A DNA stretch of 64,000 nucleotides from Vanilla planifolia (lineage: Eukaryota > Streptophyta > Magnoliopsida > Asparagales > Orchidaceae): the NCBI GenBank assembly GCA_023846275.1, contig JAIUJO010000145.1:1075001-1139000 (forward strand). The letters are read 5' to 3'. The first letter of the stretch is position 1; every line of letters begins with the position of its first letter. This document shows, one piece after another, positions 49,880 through 63,426 of the stretch. The notes under the pieces are model-generated. The model did not search any database, had not been told where the DNA came from, and worked only from the letters and a program-made list of their open reading frames with translations. A program made the position numbers and the translations under genes.

Positions 49880-51440
49880 AGGATTAACTATTCAAATTTA
49901 ACTAACACCAAGCCAAGGGAGTGGGGTAGCTAAAGAGGCAACACACATGAGAAAGCTATCCAAGGAAACTTTAGTCAAGAAGGAACAAAGATCAACATAG
50001 GGTGCATTTCTTATGCTAAGCCTATTACCAATTAAATGGCACAAAGAAAGGGTATTTGGAAAGCAGTTTGACAAATAAAAATTTGCTATATGGAAAGAAC
50101 AATATAAATTCACATGGGTGCAGACTAAAAGACTTGAGAAAAATTAATAAGAAATATAATAAAAGATTAAGTAATGAAGTAACTTGAACATATAGCCGAT
50201 TTAAACAAAACAAAAAGTTGAATTGAGAATAGCAAAGAAGGTGACAATTAGTAGTAGAAATCTAAGAAAACATTAGTTATAAAAGTGAAAAGGAACAACG
50301 GAGTGCATGGAAATGACATAAAAAAAGTGAATCAATGATGTTAAAGAAACATCAAAATGAAAGGAACGATTATACAACATCCACAAGAAGGCAAAATAAT
50401 AGTGTTATTAGTAAACATGTACACTATCCCATCGCTAAAGCTTTGCATGCTTCCTCCTAATATTAAAGCCTAGCAGATTCAACAAGTTGGAGTTTGCATT
50501 GTAATTAACCGTTGACCTCATTAAGGCATAATGGAAACAGTGGAATTTTGCACATGTAAGGACCATCTCTTTGAAAGGGTATGCCTCCCATTTTACAAAG
50601 AGACTATGTAGAGAAAAAATTTAAAATGTAAAATTGATGTTATTAGGTCTTACCAAATCAATTATAAAATCACCTGCTTTAGTTTCATGAAATATATTTT
50701 CTAAAAGTTAGTTTCCAAAGCTTTGGTAAAAGTTATTGGAAAATAGCTTTCCAAAAATTATTTTTTTTTTGGCCAAAGTTTCCAGGGACCAAACAATTAT
50801 GAAACAATCTTTGTAAAAAGTTGCAATTTCATTTTTTTATTTTCCAAGTTCTCATGAGTCATCAAAATCAATTTGTTTTGGGGTTTTGTGGACAAAATTG
50901 GTGAATTGGCACACCATTGAATGTGTTGTAGCTAAAGTTCAAGTATGTGTGTTGTCGATCTAGACATCGGATTTTTGTAGTGTCGACTATGTCTTGGACT
51001 AATTTTAGTTTTTCGGTCATGCATGAAGTTAGCAGGTCAATGTGACATTGATGTTGTTGTGGATCAGGTCTGGTTCACAACTAAGAAAGTGTGATGGTAA
51101 GTAAGCGAGGCATTAGTAGATCTAGTTTCATTTGTGGGTCTTGTAACTTTTGCTACTTTTAAGTTCATCATCATGTGTAAGCATAAACTTACAGTTCTTG
51201 GTGTCTTTGTAGGTCATAAGAGCTCATGATTTTGATTGGACTTTAAATACCTATTCATTGATCTATTATAAAAAAACGTGGTCTATGTATGCCATTAACT
51301 CTAATATAGTTAGTGGTGGGTAACAAACAAAGGCATCGACAAAAGTGGGGGACTTTTTGGATCTTTTTCACTTTTTTAACATGAAAGTTGAGCCTATAAT
51401 ATAATTTTAGGCAATATCTTAACTTTACATATAAAGAATA
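49880..51440. repeat. Lone EL2-type LTR
   Basis: The first 520 bp match the EL2 right LTR (26,087-26,640) very well. The remainder matches the EL2 left LTR (21,340-22,300). No gag, pol or primer-binding site adjoins either side, so it reads as a solo LTR of about 1.55 kb left by LTR-LTR recombination. A target-site duplication was not identified. Confidence 0.72.
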
Positions 51441-54400
51441 GGTAATTAATTCCCCAAAAGTGTTAGTAGATGTTTGATTGGTTTCTTAGCATAAAAAATG
51501 TTAAATAATGACCTTTCTAAAAATCTCTTACCAAGATTGTTTGCTTTGATTATCTCTGAAAAAACTATTGCACTTAGAGAAAATATGTGTGCTATGCTCT
51601 AAAGAGCTTACTTTACATGTTTAAAAGTTAGTAGATTTTTTATGATAAAAGTTATTGCTCCTAAATAATCCAACTTGTTTTACCAAAAGTAATTGCATTC
51701 TTTGTAAGTTAAAACAAGATAAGAATATTGGTAGTAACAAAACACTACCAACAGTATTTTAGTTTGTTTAGTTTCTGCCAAAGTGAACCATTGCATAACA
51801 AGTTGAGAAGGCATCACAAGTTATTTTCAAAAGGTAAAGACACATCCTCACCTTGAGTGTTTCACAGCTTGTGTTAGTGCATAACCCCTTGTATTTTTTG
51901 CTAGTGGGAACATAACCCAAGTTTTTCTCTTACAATGTTAAAGCCAAACAATCTTGAGACTTTGTTGGTTAGACTTAACCTTCACAAAAATGGCTTCTTT
52001 GTAACTAAAACCCAATAAACTTATAATTCTAAAAAGTGGGACAAGTGTAGAACATATGAAAAATGAAAGAAACATTCCCATAAACTTTTTTGATGCATGA
52101 GGGAAATGAGGAAATTATGATCACCAATGTACTTTACTTCTTCAACATAACTTCTAATAAGTAGATATAAGCTTTTGATGTTTGCAAGGGTGATTTTATA
52201 AAAGAAAAAAGTCATAAAACAAATTAAATGAAGAAATAGTAGTATTTGATTGCATTAAGAAATGTGATGTAGCATGAATTCTAAAATTGTTTATTCAACT
52301 CCTTTTATAAAACCTTAAGAATAGTTTTGCTTTCTTAAAATTAATTTAATCCCTTCAAATTGTGAATTTAACATTAAACATTCATAGATAGGTTTAGAAC
52401 TAACTTAAGAACATCTAGTAGATATGCAAATTTATTGTGTGCTTAAATGTTAAGAATAGTGTCCATATGCATTTTCTTGTTTATGTGCATTTATACTAAC
52501 TTTCCACACACATATAATAATGTACTATCAATTGTTTTGTGGCATAGGTTTGTAGAATTATTTTAACAAATGTTTCTCTATTCTGCACAAGGTTCATAGA
52601 CATATGTTGGATACACCCATGATTAATGCTTGCTTAACAAATACTCGAAGTACCTTAGATCTTTGTTTGTCGTAATGCATTTCCTTTAGTACATGCATGC
52701 TGCCATTGCACTAGTTAGATTTTCAAAACATTTTATATCCATTTTATGAGTGAAGTGTGATAACATTCAAATGACTTCTTTTGACATATTTTTAAAAACA
52801 TGATGCATGCAAATTGAATCATATAAGATAAATTTTGGAAACTATCCAAAAAGTTTTCCAAAAATTTTTCTTGATTTTTTGACATTGTGAGGGATCTTTC
52901 TTTCTTTCAAGCCTTCGTGATTCTTCCTAGCTACAATTTGCATTTCTTTTGCAAAATGGAAAGTTTGTCTTAGAATCAAGAATCATCATGAACTATTGTT
53001 GAGTATTCACCTTGAGCACACTTCATTTGGACTTACATTTAAGCTTGTTGAATTAATATCTATATCACAAAAGGGTTGACTTTAGGTCACATAGATTTAG
53101 TGTAATATAACTCACTAAACAAACTTGTTAGTGGCTTACATTATTAATATTGTTATCAACTAAACTTAAACTTGAGTCGTGAGTCCTAGGAGGCCAACAA
53201 CATAGGTATTATGTGATCCATATGAAACAATATTGAATATTAAAAGAGTAAAACTATTATTATAAAACAATTTTGATTTTTCATAAATAAGTAAAAAATT
53301 GTTAATGCAAATAAAAATAATAGGAAAAGCAAACATATATAATGTTATATATATAATGAAAAATCTAAGATCCTAAAAACTATATCTATAAAATGTTAAA
53401 TAAAAAATTTTTGTCTATAGGCATAGAACATATAGAAATTTTCTTATGATAAAAGAGGTTTCTAGTTATTAGAAGTATCATAAATATGTTATTACAAGAA
53501 AAGAAATAAACTATAAAAATATTTAATTTTAGAAAAAAGATAATATTAATGTATATGTGATAAGCCTAAAAAATTTTATAATCATAAGAAAAAGCGATGT
53601 CATTAATATAAAATATTATTTACAATAAATACTTATATAACTTTTCTTGATAATAGATGCTAAAAAAATTCTCATTGTGAACAAAATTAAACATTTCATA
53701 ATGTAGAAAAAATCATTATAAACATGGTAAAATTAAAATGATAAAGGCCATGTCCAAAACATATTCAAAAAACTATTCTCATTATGAAAGTGATTAGTAA
53801 TTTGTATCATTAAAAGATAATTATGAATCTATTTAAACATTTGGAATATTTAAAAGTAAGTCCATAAAAAGTGAATAAATATTCTCAGCATGCAATATTG
53901 GTCCACACCTTGAAATCATGTTGAATAAGGATTATGGTTGAGATGGAAGAGGAGTTTTTAACTTTGTTGGCAAGTTTTTCCTTTTCTCCATGCAATGTCA
54001 CCTTTATTTTTATGTATTTTTGTTAATTGATGAAATTAAATTGTTTTTTATTCAATGGATTCATATTATTACCTAAAAAGTGCTTTTATGTAATTAAAAT
54101 ATGTAGATTAATAGTTGGATGTGCGATTTCTTAGTCATGAAGGTAATTTTGTGCATGCTCACACTCATGAAAAAGAGATGAGGCTTGTCTTCTATTACAT
54201 TCTCTTTTATTCAAATTTTTGTTTTTTATATCTACTTTTGTATCAGAGTCCTATTTGATCATAAGTAATAAGTTATCAAGCACCATTTCTTATACACCAC
54301 AATGTGTGTATTGAACTTTGATTGGGTTATCTTTTATTATACCCTTTCTTGCTTAACTTGGAGCCTTTTCAGTGCAAGATAATATGTAGTATAAGGTTAG

Positions 54401-54634
54401 CTAAGGCCCATATAAGTATTTTTCTTTTGTATTTAAAAATTTAAGTTTATATTATACTATAACAAGTCATGTATAAGGCTAAAATGCTTACAAATATTTT
54501 ATGTTTGCATCAATTATTTATCTAGTAGTATCCTTGTCATTTTTCTTTTAGTATTAACATTGTTTCTACAAAACTTTAGTAGAATCTGTGTCGGGAAAAT
54601 ACAAAATTTTAATTTTGACATTTAATATCATCAT
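51441..54634. other. No recognised feature
   Basis: AT-rich with no readable domain or partner repeat. The section 53,220-53,850 is especially A-rich. Confidence 0.45.
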
Positions 54635-55601
54635 TGTCATTGTGGAGCTCTAGTTTGCATATAAAATGAAATAGTGGAAGGCATATTCTGCCCTTCCTTT
54701 CCTTAACTTTTCTTGTTTCATTATTCTTCCTATTTGTGTAATTAGAGGTAAATTAGATTTAAACCATTGGATTCCTGTCACATGTACCCTCACTATCAAT
54801 TGTTTTCTTATCAAAGCATAATTTGTGTTATTCAAATGAACATGATTATGGACAACCATTAGTTTTGCATTGTCACACTTTGTTTTACTTAACTCATTTA
54901 TAGAAATTTTTTACATCCCTCATTATGGCTCTTAATCATTGAATTTTTACTACATACACAATTTCAACACATTACTATAAACATTCTTCAAATAATTCTT
55001 GAGTAGTAGTAATTCAGTAGCAACACCAATGGCCTCGCTATCTTGTTTATGTGGCACAACCTTATTATGCATCATATTCACCAAGTACATCACAAGCAAG
55101 AGATAGTCGCAAGTGACTTGTCTCTTTTACCCCATAACTAATGACTAACGTAGCAAAGTATAATTTAGCTATAATTACAAAAATAGGAAGAGTAATGAAA
55201 GAAGAAAAAGGTAAGGAAAGGAAGGGTAGAATATCCCTTCCACTATTTCATTTTATATGCAAACTAGAGCACCACAATGAACATGATTTTCCACAATCGT
55301 TAATTTTGCATTGTAACACTTTGTTGTACTTTCCTCATTTTTAGAATTTTTTTCCATCCCTCATTATGGATGTTAATCATTGCATTTTTACTACATACAT
55401 GATTTCAACACATTACTTTAAACATTCTTCAAGTAATTCTTGAGTAGTAGTAATTCAGCAACCACACCAATGGCCTCGCTATCTTGTTTATGTGGCACAA
55501 CCTTATTATGCATCAAATTCACCAAGTACATCACAGGAGAGTAATAGTCGCAAGTGACTTGTCTCTTTTACCCCATAACTAATGACTAATGTAGCAAAGT
55601 A
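54635..55601. repeat. Composite inverted and direct repeat
   Basis: Segment D occurs twice in direct orientation, 54,841-55,160 and 55,282-55,601, spaced 441 bp, with high identity (for example a shared ggcctcgctatcttgttta and gtcgcaagtgacttgtctc). Between them, 55,157-55,281 is the reverse complement of about 54,635-54,760 (both contain the complement pair of ggaaaggaaggg and ccactatttcattttatatg). The structure is arm(reverse)-spacer-D-arm(forward)-D. Short open frames on opposite strands in the arms are by-products of this symmetry. Confidence 0.88.
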
Positions 55602-57000
55602 ATTACATCTAGCTACTTCAAGATAAATAGAAATTAAACAGGGCTTACCAAAGGTCAAATCCACTTTTTAAATTATTTCTAGCCTAGTTTGGAAGCAAAT
55701 TTCAAAGAATTTATCAATGAAATTTTCCATATTTTGATGTAATTCTTATGCCACTAGTGGCCTGCACTTTTTACATTAGGTATACTTTGCTAACATTAGA
55801 TTTATATTCTTGTTTGTTAAATTAGATTACAAAATTTTTATCCAATTTAGTGTTATATTCCTTCCATTCAATTTACTAAAAATGAGCACTATAATTATCT
55901 CTTAGTTTCATCCAATTCTATTTTCTCAAACCACAAAATGATCCATGTTACACAATTAATGTATTTTATTAGTTAATCCACTATTAGAATCCATTTGACT
56001 ATTATGTGCAATCTCTTACTATGTTTAACATCAAAAGCTTTTTGGGTAGCTACAATTTTTATTAATGAGAATATTATTGTATAAAAAAAATTACTTTGGT
56101 TACTTACATCTACAAATATTAATCCTATTGCACTTCTTATAATCATTTCAATGAACCTTGATAAATCTATTAAAGTTTAAGATGCTCAAACATACTACAT
56201 TACTATCAACTAGGAAATTTCTCACATAATATTTGGTGTAATGGACTTATATGGCTTTGTTTATATTAAAGAAATTAATCTTTTATGCATTACTTATTTT
56301 CAAACATTTTTACCTTAATTTATTTATCTTATACTTATTCTAAATAAGGCATCGAAAGAAAAACAAGTTCAATTTGTGTTAGTTCAAAAAAAAACTTTTT
56401 GTTCCTAATTTAAAATATAAAACTAAGCATAAAAGTTTATTTGGTTATGCATATGAATTGCTTTGGATAAAATGATAAGTCACACTTTTAAAATAAATGT
56501 TGAACTCTGTGAATACATTAACAATATAAATAAATAAGTTATTTGACCTCTTATTCTATTTAATTGACATAACACAAATTATATTATAAGGTTTAATATT
56601 GATCATATGTAAATTTTTCTTAGATGATTGCTATTATACAATTTGTTTTTTATGATAGTTTTGTACAAGGAAAGGTTTTGATACGTGAAGGTTAACATTT
56701 TGATACATAGATTGGCCTTTCTTCCTTTTTCTTTAACTCTTTTTCCACTTTTCATTATCATTGTGGCATGAAGGCATGATCTAAATCTAGTTGATGGATT
56801 CCCATCCTACCTTTTTGTTCCATCATTTTTTTCTTTTTTTATTTGTATTAAAATATTTTTGTACTTTTATATATTATATATTTTTAACTACTATAGTGTT
56901 AATTTATTATTAATAACAAATATTTTATAATTATTTTCTATTTCTTTTTTTATTTTTTATTTTTCTCAAAGTACGTGTGATGTTTTATGATAAATTGTAC
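55602..57000. other. No recognised feature
   Basis: AT-rich sequence without a readable domain or partner repeat. Confidence 0.45.
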
Positions 57001-60000
57001 ACTATATTTTGATTACCTTTTCGATATCTTGTAGCACCTGTTGTTCATTTTTTGACTCCTAAAAAATATTTGTTCCACATTTTTTTGGTAAAATGTGTTT
57101 TCTGACAATATTTTACTGATGTTGTGTTATTAATATATTTTTAATGTTATCCATTTTGTGTTCTTATTTATTTTATTTCATTCAATTTTTTCATTTTTTA
57201 ACTTTGCTTATTTCTTATGGTTGCAATCATTGTCAATGTATTGTTTCTAAGTTATATAATTTGAATAATTTTTATTATAATTTTGCTTTGTTTAGATTGC
57301 TTGGTATATAATTTTTTTTTCATTTGCTTGTAAAACGCCACTATATTGGGGCAATCATAGGCTTGGCTTGCTTGAAAAATAAATTACAAAAAAAGGAAAA
57401 TAGATCAAATCCTAGAATCATTTTATTATCTTAATGATATTTTATTAATTTTATTTATGTTAAATTATCATTTCTCTTGCATACTCCTTACCATTTAAAT
57501 TAAAATTTAATTATTTATTAATAAATTATAAAAAAACTTTCGTTATTTTAAATTAAATCTCATTTTACAAAAAAAAATTAAATAATATTTCTATTTTAAT
57601 AAAAACATAAAAATGTCAAAAGAAATAACTTTTGAACAATTTTTAAAATTTTAAAATAATTCCTTATAAATAGTCAAACAAATTCTATTTATAACATATT
57701 TAAGAAAAATATGCTAACACAATCAAAGATTTACAAAATGTATTTTAAGAAAATTAAAAGAATTAAATATGATACTCTTTGCAATATTTGCATATGACTA
57801 CAAATTCGTGGCAAAAAACATAAGTATTATATATTTGTTAAAATGTTGGCTTAAATAAAAATAGTAAATAAAATATTATTAAGATAATACTATTTTGTAA
57901 ATCTACCATATTTTAAATGTTATTTTACTAAGATCTATAATAAAAAAAATTTAAAAAATAAATAAGGGAAAATTATTATTTTAAAATTTTAAAAGATTGA
58001 GTAAAAGAACTAATGAACTTAGATGAATAATATAAGAAATTGTTCAATAAAAAATACTAAACATATTTAATTGGAGAGATGTGCAGATTAAAAAAAATTA
58101 AAATTATAATGAAAACATATGTTGAATACCATTTCAATAAGAATTTCATGGGTTAGAAAATGACAATTCATAATTAAATAACTGTGCCTCAAATTTTAAA
58201 TAATGTGTATATTATTTTAAAAAAATATTTACGTAATGAAATCATACAAAAATATTTATACCATTAAAAGTCATTTAAATAATTATCACCAAATGCTTAA
58301 AAATGATGAAAAATTTTCCTAGTAATGTCAAATCACAAATCTATTAATGTAAATATTTTGAAATAATTAAGAGATATATGATCACTAAATTAATTGAATA
58401 AATTAATGTTTGATGATTACATTCAATATATCAAGTAGTTATAAGAAAAATTCAATAAAAAAAATCTTACTAAATAAACAAATGAATAAATTTATATATA
58501 ATTTTTAAAAATTTAGGCATAATGTTTAATTGATATTTTCAAAAAGATTAAAAAATTGCAATTGAATATTTTGGATAAATATAAAATATTGAAAATATAG
58601 GAAACTAATATCAATAAATCATAACAAATATTTGTCAGATTAATCACAAATTACTTTCCATTTAATGAGATAAAAGATAATAAAAGAAAAAAATCATAGT
58701 AAGCAATCTCTATGCATTCAAAAAAACATTATCAATATCTTAAAAAAATACTATACAATAATATACCTTTTATATAATAAGAATTAAAATTTTATTTAAA
58801 TAAAATCAAATTTTTTAAAAAGTGAAATATAAAAGATTTCAAAATATTTATATATTTTCCAAAAGTCTCATTTTTTCTTCATAATTTAATATTAAATTTT
58901 AAAAACTTAATGCATTCTTAATTAACAACATTTTACAAATAAATGTCATAGATGTTAAAAAAAAATTGTCACATAAAAATAAATAATTAAAAATATAACT
59001 TTTAGAAAATTATAAAAATATAAAACTTAAAAAATGTACCGTTATCCTAAAAATGTACAACAAATAATTCTACTATTCACGAAAACAATAAAAAAAATTT
59101 TAAAGAAATAAGTAACAAAAACTTTCCATTGCCAATAAAAAATATCAAAGAAATGATAAATTTATATAAGTTAATAATTCAACAAAAAACTAAATGAGAT
59201 ATAATTTATATGTATAATATTGTTTTCAAAACATGTTTTTCATATTGACTACTTGGAAATTTTGAAATATAAAAGAATTAATAATATTTTCTGAGAAAAC
59301 TTTTCCTATGAACTTTAATAAAAATAGACTTTGTAATTATAAAATAATACAATTTTTAATGAGAAATGTAGAAATAAAAAATTCTTTAAAAATACTCAAA
59401 TTTATAAATGTTTTCCTATAATTTAAAAATAATTTATTTAAAATAATTTAAATATTAGAAATATATATAAGAAAGTCTTATTGAATAATTCTAAGTTTTG
59501 TTAAATGATTCCAGTTAAAATAAAAATACCATGATGATAAAAATTATTTAAATTGTTGGTAAAAACTTTTGAATAAATTATATTATATGAAATAATTATT
59601 GAAATTAATTATTTTTTACATAACTAAGATAAGAATTAAAAATAATTCTTCAACAAAGAGTTTTTCTATTGATACATTATATTAAATAAGTAGTCACTAT
59701 AACAAATATTTAAATATTTAAAATAACTTGTTTAATTTAAATAGCACTTAGCTTAAAGCGTGCTAAAATATAAAACATATAAAAACATTTTATTATTATA
59801 ATTGAATTATAATACATATAAAATTAATTGTGATAATCGAATTTTTAATATGTAGAAAGCTATTTATAACTTAATTATCAAAATTAACACCTATATGAAT
59901 AGTTAAATAAGTTTTAACAATAATTAGTTTATTTATAATAAAGTTATTAAAATCAAAAGTATATAACACTTAAATAATTAGTTTATTCTTGCAACAAATT

Positions 60001-60250
60001 TGTGTTATCCTCCATTTGAAAAGTTAAATCAGTTTGAAAAAAATTGTTTGTTTATAATATAATTGTTAAAACCAAAAGTATATAACACTTAAATAAATAA
60101 TTTACGAATGAATTACAATTGGTATATCCATCTTATTAATAATAACAAGATTTGTTTTTTACCAACATTATTGTGAAATTTTGTAAAGTGTTGTATAAAT
60201 TTAATGAATATCTTTAATACAACACCATTATCTAGAATCAAAGTGAAAGA
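57001..60250. other. Extremely AT-rich stretch
   Basis: Many lines contain only about 4-10 G or C per 60 bases, clearly lower than the rest of the window. No open frames of note and no protein signature. A duplicated 75-bp piece lies at 59,902-60,100. It could be a scaffold/matrix-attachment-like region or simply old, heavily deaminated repeat DNA. Confidence 0.6.
59902..60100. repeat. Imperfect tandem duplication, spacing about 121 bp
   Basis: gttaaataagtttt...agtatataacacttaaata at 59,902 recurs as gttaaatcagttt...agtatataacacttaaata at 60,023. About 75 bp align with scattered changes. Confidence 0.75.
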
Positions 60251-60399
60251 ATTTTAGGAATGTCTTAGGTCTTCTTTATATCAACCTTAAAGTTGTGGAA
60301 GAACACGTTTTTGAAAACATTCATAAATAATTTCAATTTTTAAGTTGGTGAAAAGTGTTTTTGGATTTTTACCTTTTTTCATTTTATAATTTCTTAATT

Positions 60400-60690
60400 T
60401 CAATGACTTCTATTTTTAGCTTTTATGATAAATTTTGTCTTCCAAATATTTCAAATTTTCTAATCAAAGTGTTTTATTAATGCCTTGCTGAGCATGGTAT
60501 GGAATAGATATTATTTGAGTGAAGACAATAGCATAAATAGTGAATACAATTTGATAGCTCAACCTGTTAACTTTGGAGTCAAGGACAACGATATCTCTTG
60601 ATTGGCTAATCAACAAAGAGTTTCATTTTAAATCTTTATGGTTTGCTTGTTAAACTTTTAATTTTCTTATAATTGTGGCAAATAAAACTG
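60400..60690 (+). pseudogene. copia-2 RNase H remnant, unit 1
   Basis: More decayed than the copy at 61,804. Across frames I read a FYD-KFC piece near 60,424, corresponding to the F-C-D-N strand; a REDNSI-like LSEDNSIN near 60,515; and INKEFHFKSLWF near 60,610, corresponding to the T-K-P-L-x-x-x-x-F-x-x-L-R-x-x-L tail. Its relation to the second copy is supported by equal spacing to the following repeats. On its own it would not be convincing. Confidence 0.5.
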
Positions 60691-60699
60691 TCAACCTTG

Positions 60700-61790
60700 T
60701 ATCTATATGTCAATTTAGTTTAAGTTATATTTCATTTGAAGGCATTTGTGTTTTTAAAAATTCTATAAATATTGAAATATATTTTTATATATAAATTTTC
60801 TATTATTATTATAAATATGTTTTTTCTTTAGCACACCCTAACTACTGATTCCAAAGGGCACCGATGAAGTGGCTCGTACCACTGGGGGCATGGGCCTTAG
60901 GCACCTCCATGGGCAAAGAACTCCTGAAATCTAATTTTGGATAAGAGCAAATATTAGTCAAGTCATTTTACTATTGTAGTCTCTTGGTTAAGGTTAAGTA
61001 TTAGTAGTTTGGTGAATTACTTATCAACCAAGTTAGGAGAAACGGGTCAAGATAGGCTCATCAATTTTTTAAAGAAATTGGCTCAGGCAAGACTCATAGA
61101 TGTGTGATGGAGACCAAGTGTATGACATCTCAAGAACACAACAAGGAGTAAACCTCAATCAGCTGATTATAATATGTAGTTAATGTATTATGAGCATGAA
61201 ATACTTCAACTATTTAAAAATGAGGGATTAAATAAAAGTTATTACTAAATTTAAGATTTCTATACTGATGTGCATTTTTGCATTAAAATAGTCAAGAACA
61301 TGGCCGCATTTGTGAAAAGTTAACGTTCTTTCAATGTTAATTCAGAATAGTTGATCGAATGGTTGAGTGTCTCTCCTCAAGCATGAATAGTTATCTTATC
61401 ATTAGTATTATCCATCTGATTTTCAAATTGACTGCTCTAGATCCTATTTCACCCGGATTAGATTTTGACCCGTTATCATTTAAGATGATGCGATGATTAC
61501 TGCGTCATTTTCTTAATCATCTGGCACTGTACCAACTTCTCCATCTGCATCAATTGGCTTTATGAAAACTAGATTTTTATATGAATTGAAACAAAGTTCA
61601 AAGTAATTGCAAAAAATTTTATACAATTTCTAGAGTTGTAGATTTTAGTTAGTCCCCACTTCTCCTTCCATTGTTCATCATCATTTTTGCATTTCTTGGA
61701 AACATCTACTATATTCATTAGTAATACCTCTTGTTTTTAAAGAATTAAAGGTGTTGGAAATTTTGTAAGAAAAAATGGTAAAGTTTCATT
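60700..61790 (+). repeat. copia-2 untranslated unit, copy 1
   Basis: Aligns with 62,165-63,310. Landmarks in order: ttctataaatatt, ccaaaggGc, attgtagtctcttggttaa, gattataatatgtagtt, cttcaact-ttt, gttaac-ttctt, aatagttg-tcg-atgg, gaccc-ttatcattta, and tcattagtaa. It is slightly less AT-rich than its surroundings, with a GC-richer core at 60,860-60,930. Confidence 0.82.
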
Positions 61791-61803
61791 GGAAATTGAA
61801 GTT

Positions 61804-62109
61804 CTACGGATGAAACAACAATTTTTAGATTATAGCATAGAATTTATGCAATTCTAACTTTTTGTGATAATTTAAGATCAATTTATTTTGCTAAAGATCT
61901 CGTTCAACACTTAAGAACTAAACATATAGAATTAGATATAACTTTATTAGAGAGCATGTATTAAATAAATAATTCAATTGTTATTTGTTCTATTGTATAC
62001 CTAATTAGTTGATATTTTTACTGAGCTCATGGCTATCAAAGCATTTAATAAATTTAGATTAAGATTAGGTGTCATTAACCCATTTGAATTATTACAAAAA
62101 TTGAGATAA
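61804..62109 (+). pseudogene. copia-2 RNase H C-terminal remnant, unit 2
   Basis: The best preserved copia protein piece in the window. It begins LRMKQQFLDYSIEF (family: L-W-M-K-Q-x-L-x-D-Y-G-I). A degraded F-C-D-N strand follows near 61,858, then QHLRTKHIELD with RTKHIELD at 61,914-61,937, which is the Ty1/copia hallmark R-T-K-H-I-E/D-I/V. After frameshifts it continues LVDIFTELMAIKAFNKFRLR, matching L-A-D-I-F-T-K-P-L, and LGVINPFELLQK. The final stop codon is at 62,107-62,109, where the family normally ends. Confidence 0.85.
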
Positions 62110-62164
62110 TCAATTCTTAGAATTCTGGATGAAGGTATGCTAGTATTCAAAACCAAGGACAAGT

Positions 62165-63310
62165 ATTTACTAATACTTTATTAAGCTTACTATTATTTTA
62201 GAAGCAATGGAGTTATTAAAATTCTTATAAATATTCAAGTATTTTTTATATATACACAAAGTTTTATTATTATTATTATAATAATACTTTATCTTAAGCA
62301 CTCTCAACCATTAACCCCAAAGGGCTTAGGTCAAATAGCATGTAGAACCTAGGGGCGCGGCGATTGGGGACCCCTACAAGCTAGAATCATGATCGAATTT
62401 GAAATGAGTCAAGCACAAGTATCAATCAAGTCAGGTTAACATTGTAGTCTCTTGGTTAATTTATTGAAGGCATTACTTATGAAAAAGCTTGGGCAAAACG
62501 AGTCATGGTAGACTATTTAATCAGTTTAGAAAAATTGAACTAGTTTAGACCCATATATGCCCAATGATGATCTGGGCAATCACTTGAGAACACCTAGGAG
62601 TAGCCAACCCTTTAAGTTGATTGTAATATGTAGTTTATAAAATTCTTCAACTATTTTGTAATGTGAGACAAAGCAAAAGCTATTTCCAAAATTAAGATTT
62701 TGGCACTTATTGGTCGTGTATTTTGTGATCGAGTAGTCAGGATCACACTCGTATTTATGAATAGTTAACATTCTTCTTTAGCTCCTTATCCAAAATAGTT
62801 GGTCGGATGGCTCACAGTCTCTTTGCCTATGTGAATAGCAATCTGATCAACGTTACTGTCCATCAAACTTTTAAACCCAACTCTCCAAATCTTATCTCGT
62901 CATCATTAAATGTTGACCCTTTATCATTTAATTTGAGCCGATGGTTTCCACTCCATTCTTTTAATTGGATGGTAGTTAAATCATCATCACCATTTTTTAT
63001 TGCTAGTTTTCTAAAAAATAGATTTTATCCATTATTAGATTTATTTTTGGAGTTCTTTATTTTAATTATAAATACAAATCATTTATCAGATCTTAAAATT
63101 ATTGAATCGAACAAGAAAATTTTCTTACATGTCCAAGTGAAGTTCAAACTGTGAGCAAAGCATTTCTACATATTATAAGAGCTATGGATTTTTGTCGATC
63201 TCCATTTCTCCTACTTTCATTGATAATAATTTTTCTGTTTCCTAGTAACATCTCTTCATTCGTTAGTATGAAAAGTATTGGGATTTTTGTAAACAAAAAT
63301 TGTAAAGTTT
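62165..63310 (+). repeat. copia-2 untranslated unit, copy 2
   Basis: Collinear with 60,700-61,790. It includes a short (tta/att) run at 62,260-62,285 and a GC-rich patch ggggcgcggcgattgggg at 62,352-62,370 that is the least AT-rich spot in the area. The 115-codon open frame at 62,807-63,154 falls here but is not kept in copy 1. Confidence 0.82.
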
Positions 63311-63426
63311 TATTTTTTTTGTGTAGCCTGAATTTTTTAGATTTTGGAATCTTATTGGAGCACTAATATATATTTGTTTTAACTCTTCTAGCCTTGGCAA
63401 ATGAGACCAGTTAATAGAAGCATGAT

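Noticed and set aside
54641..55344. Two short open frames with similar RIMKQEK/RVMKEEK peptides on opposite strands
   Set aside because: The similarity is produced by the inverted-repeat arms at 54,635-54,760 and 55,157-55,281, not by related genes.
62807..63154. 115-codon plus-strand open frame, the longest in the window
   Set aside because: It lies in the repeated copia-2 untranslated unit and is broken in the other copy. The translation resembles no family, and in AT-rich DNA of this length one frame of this size is expected by chance.
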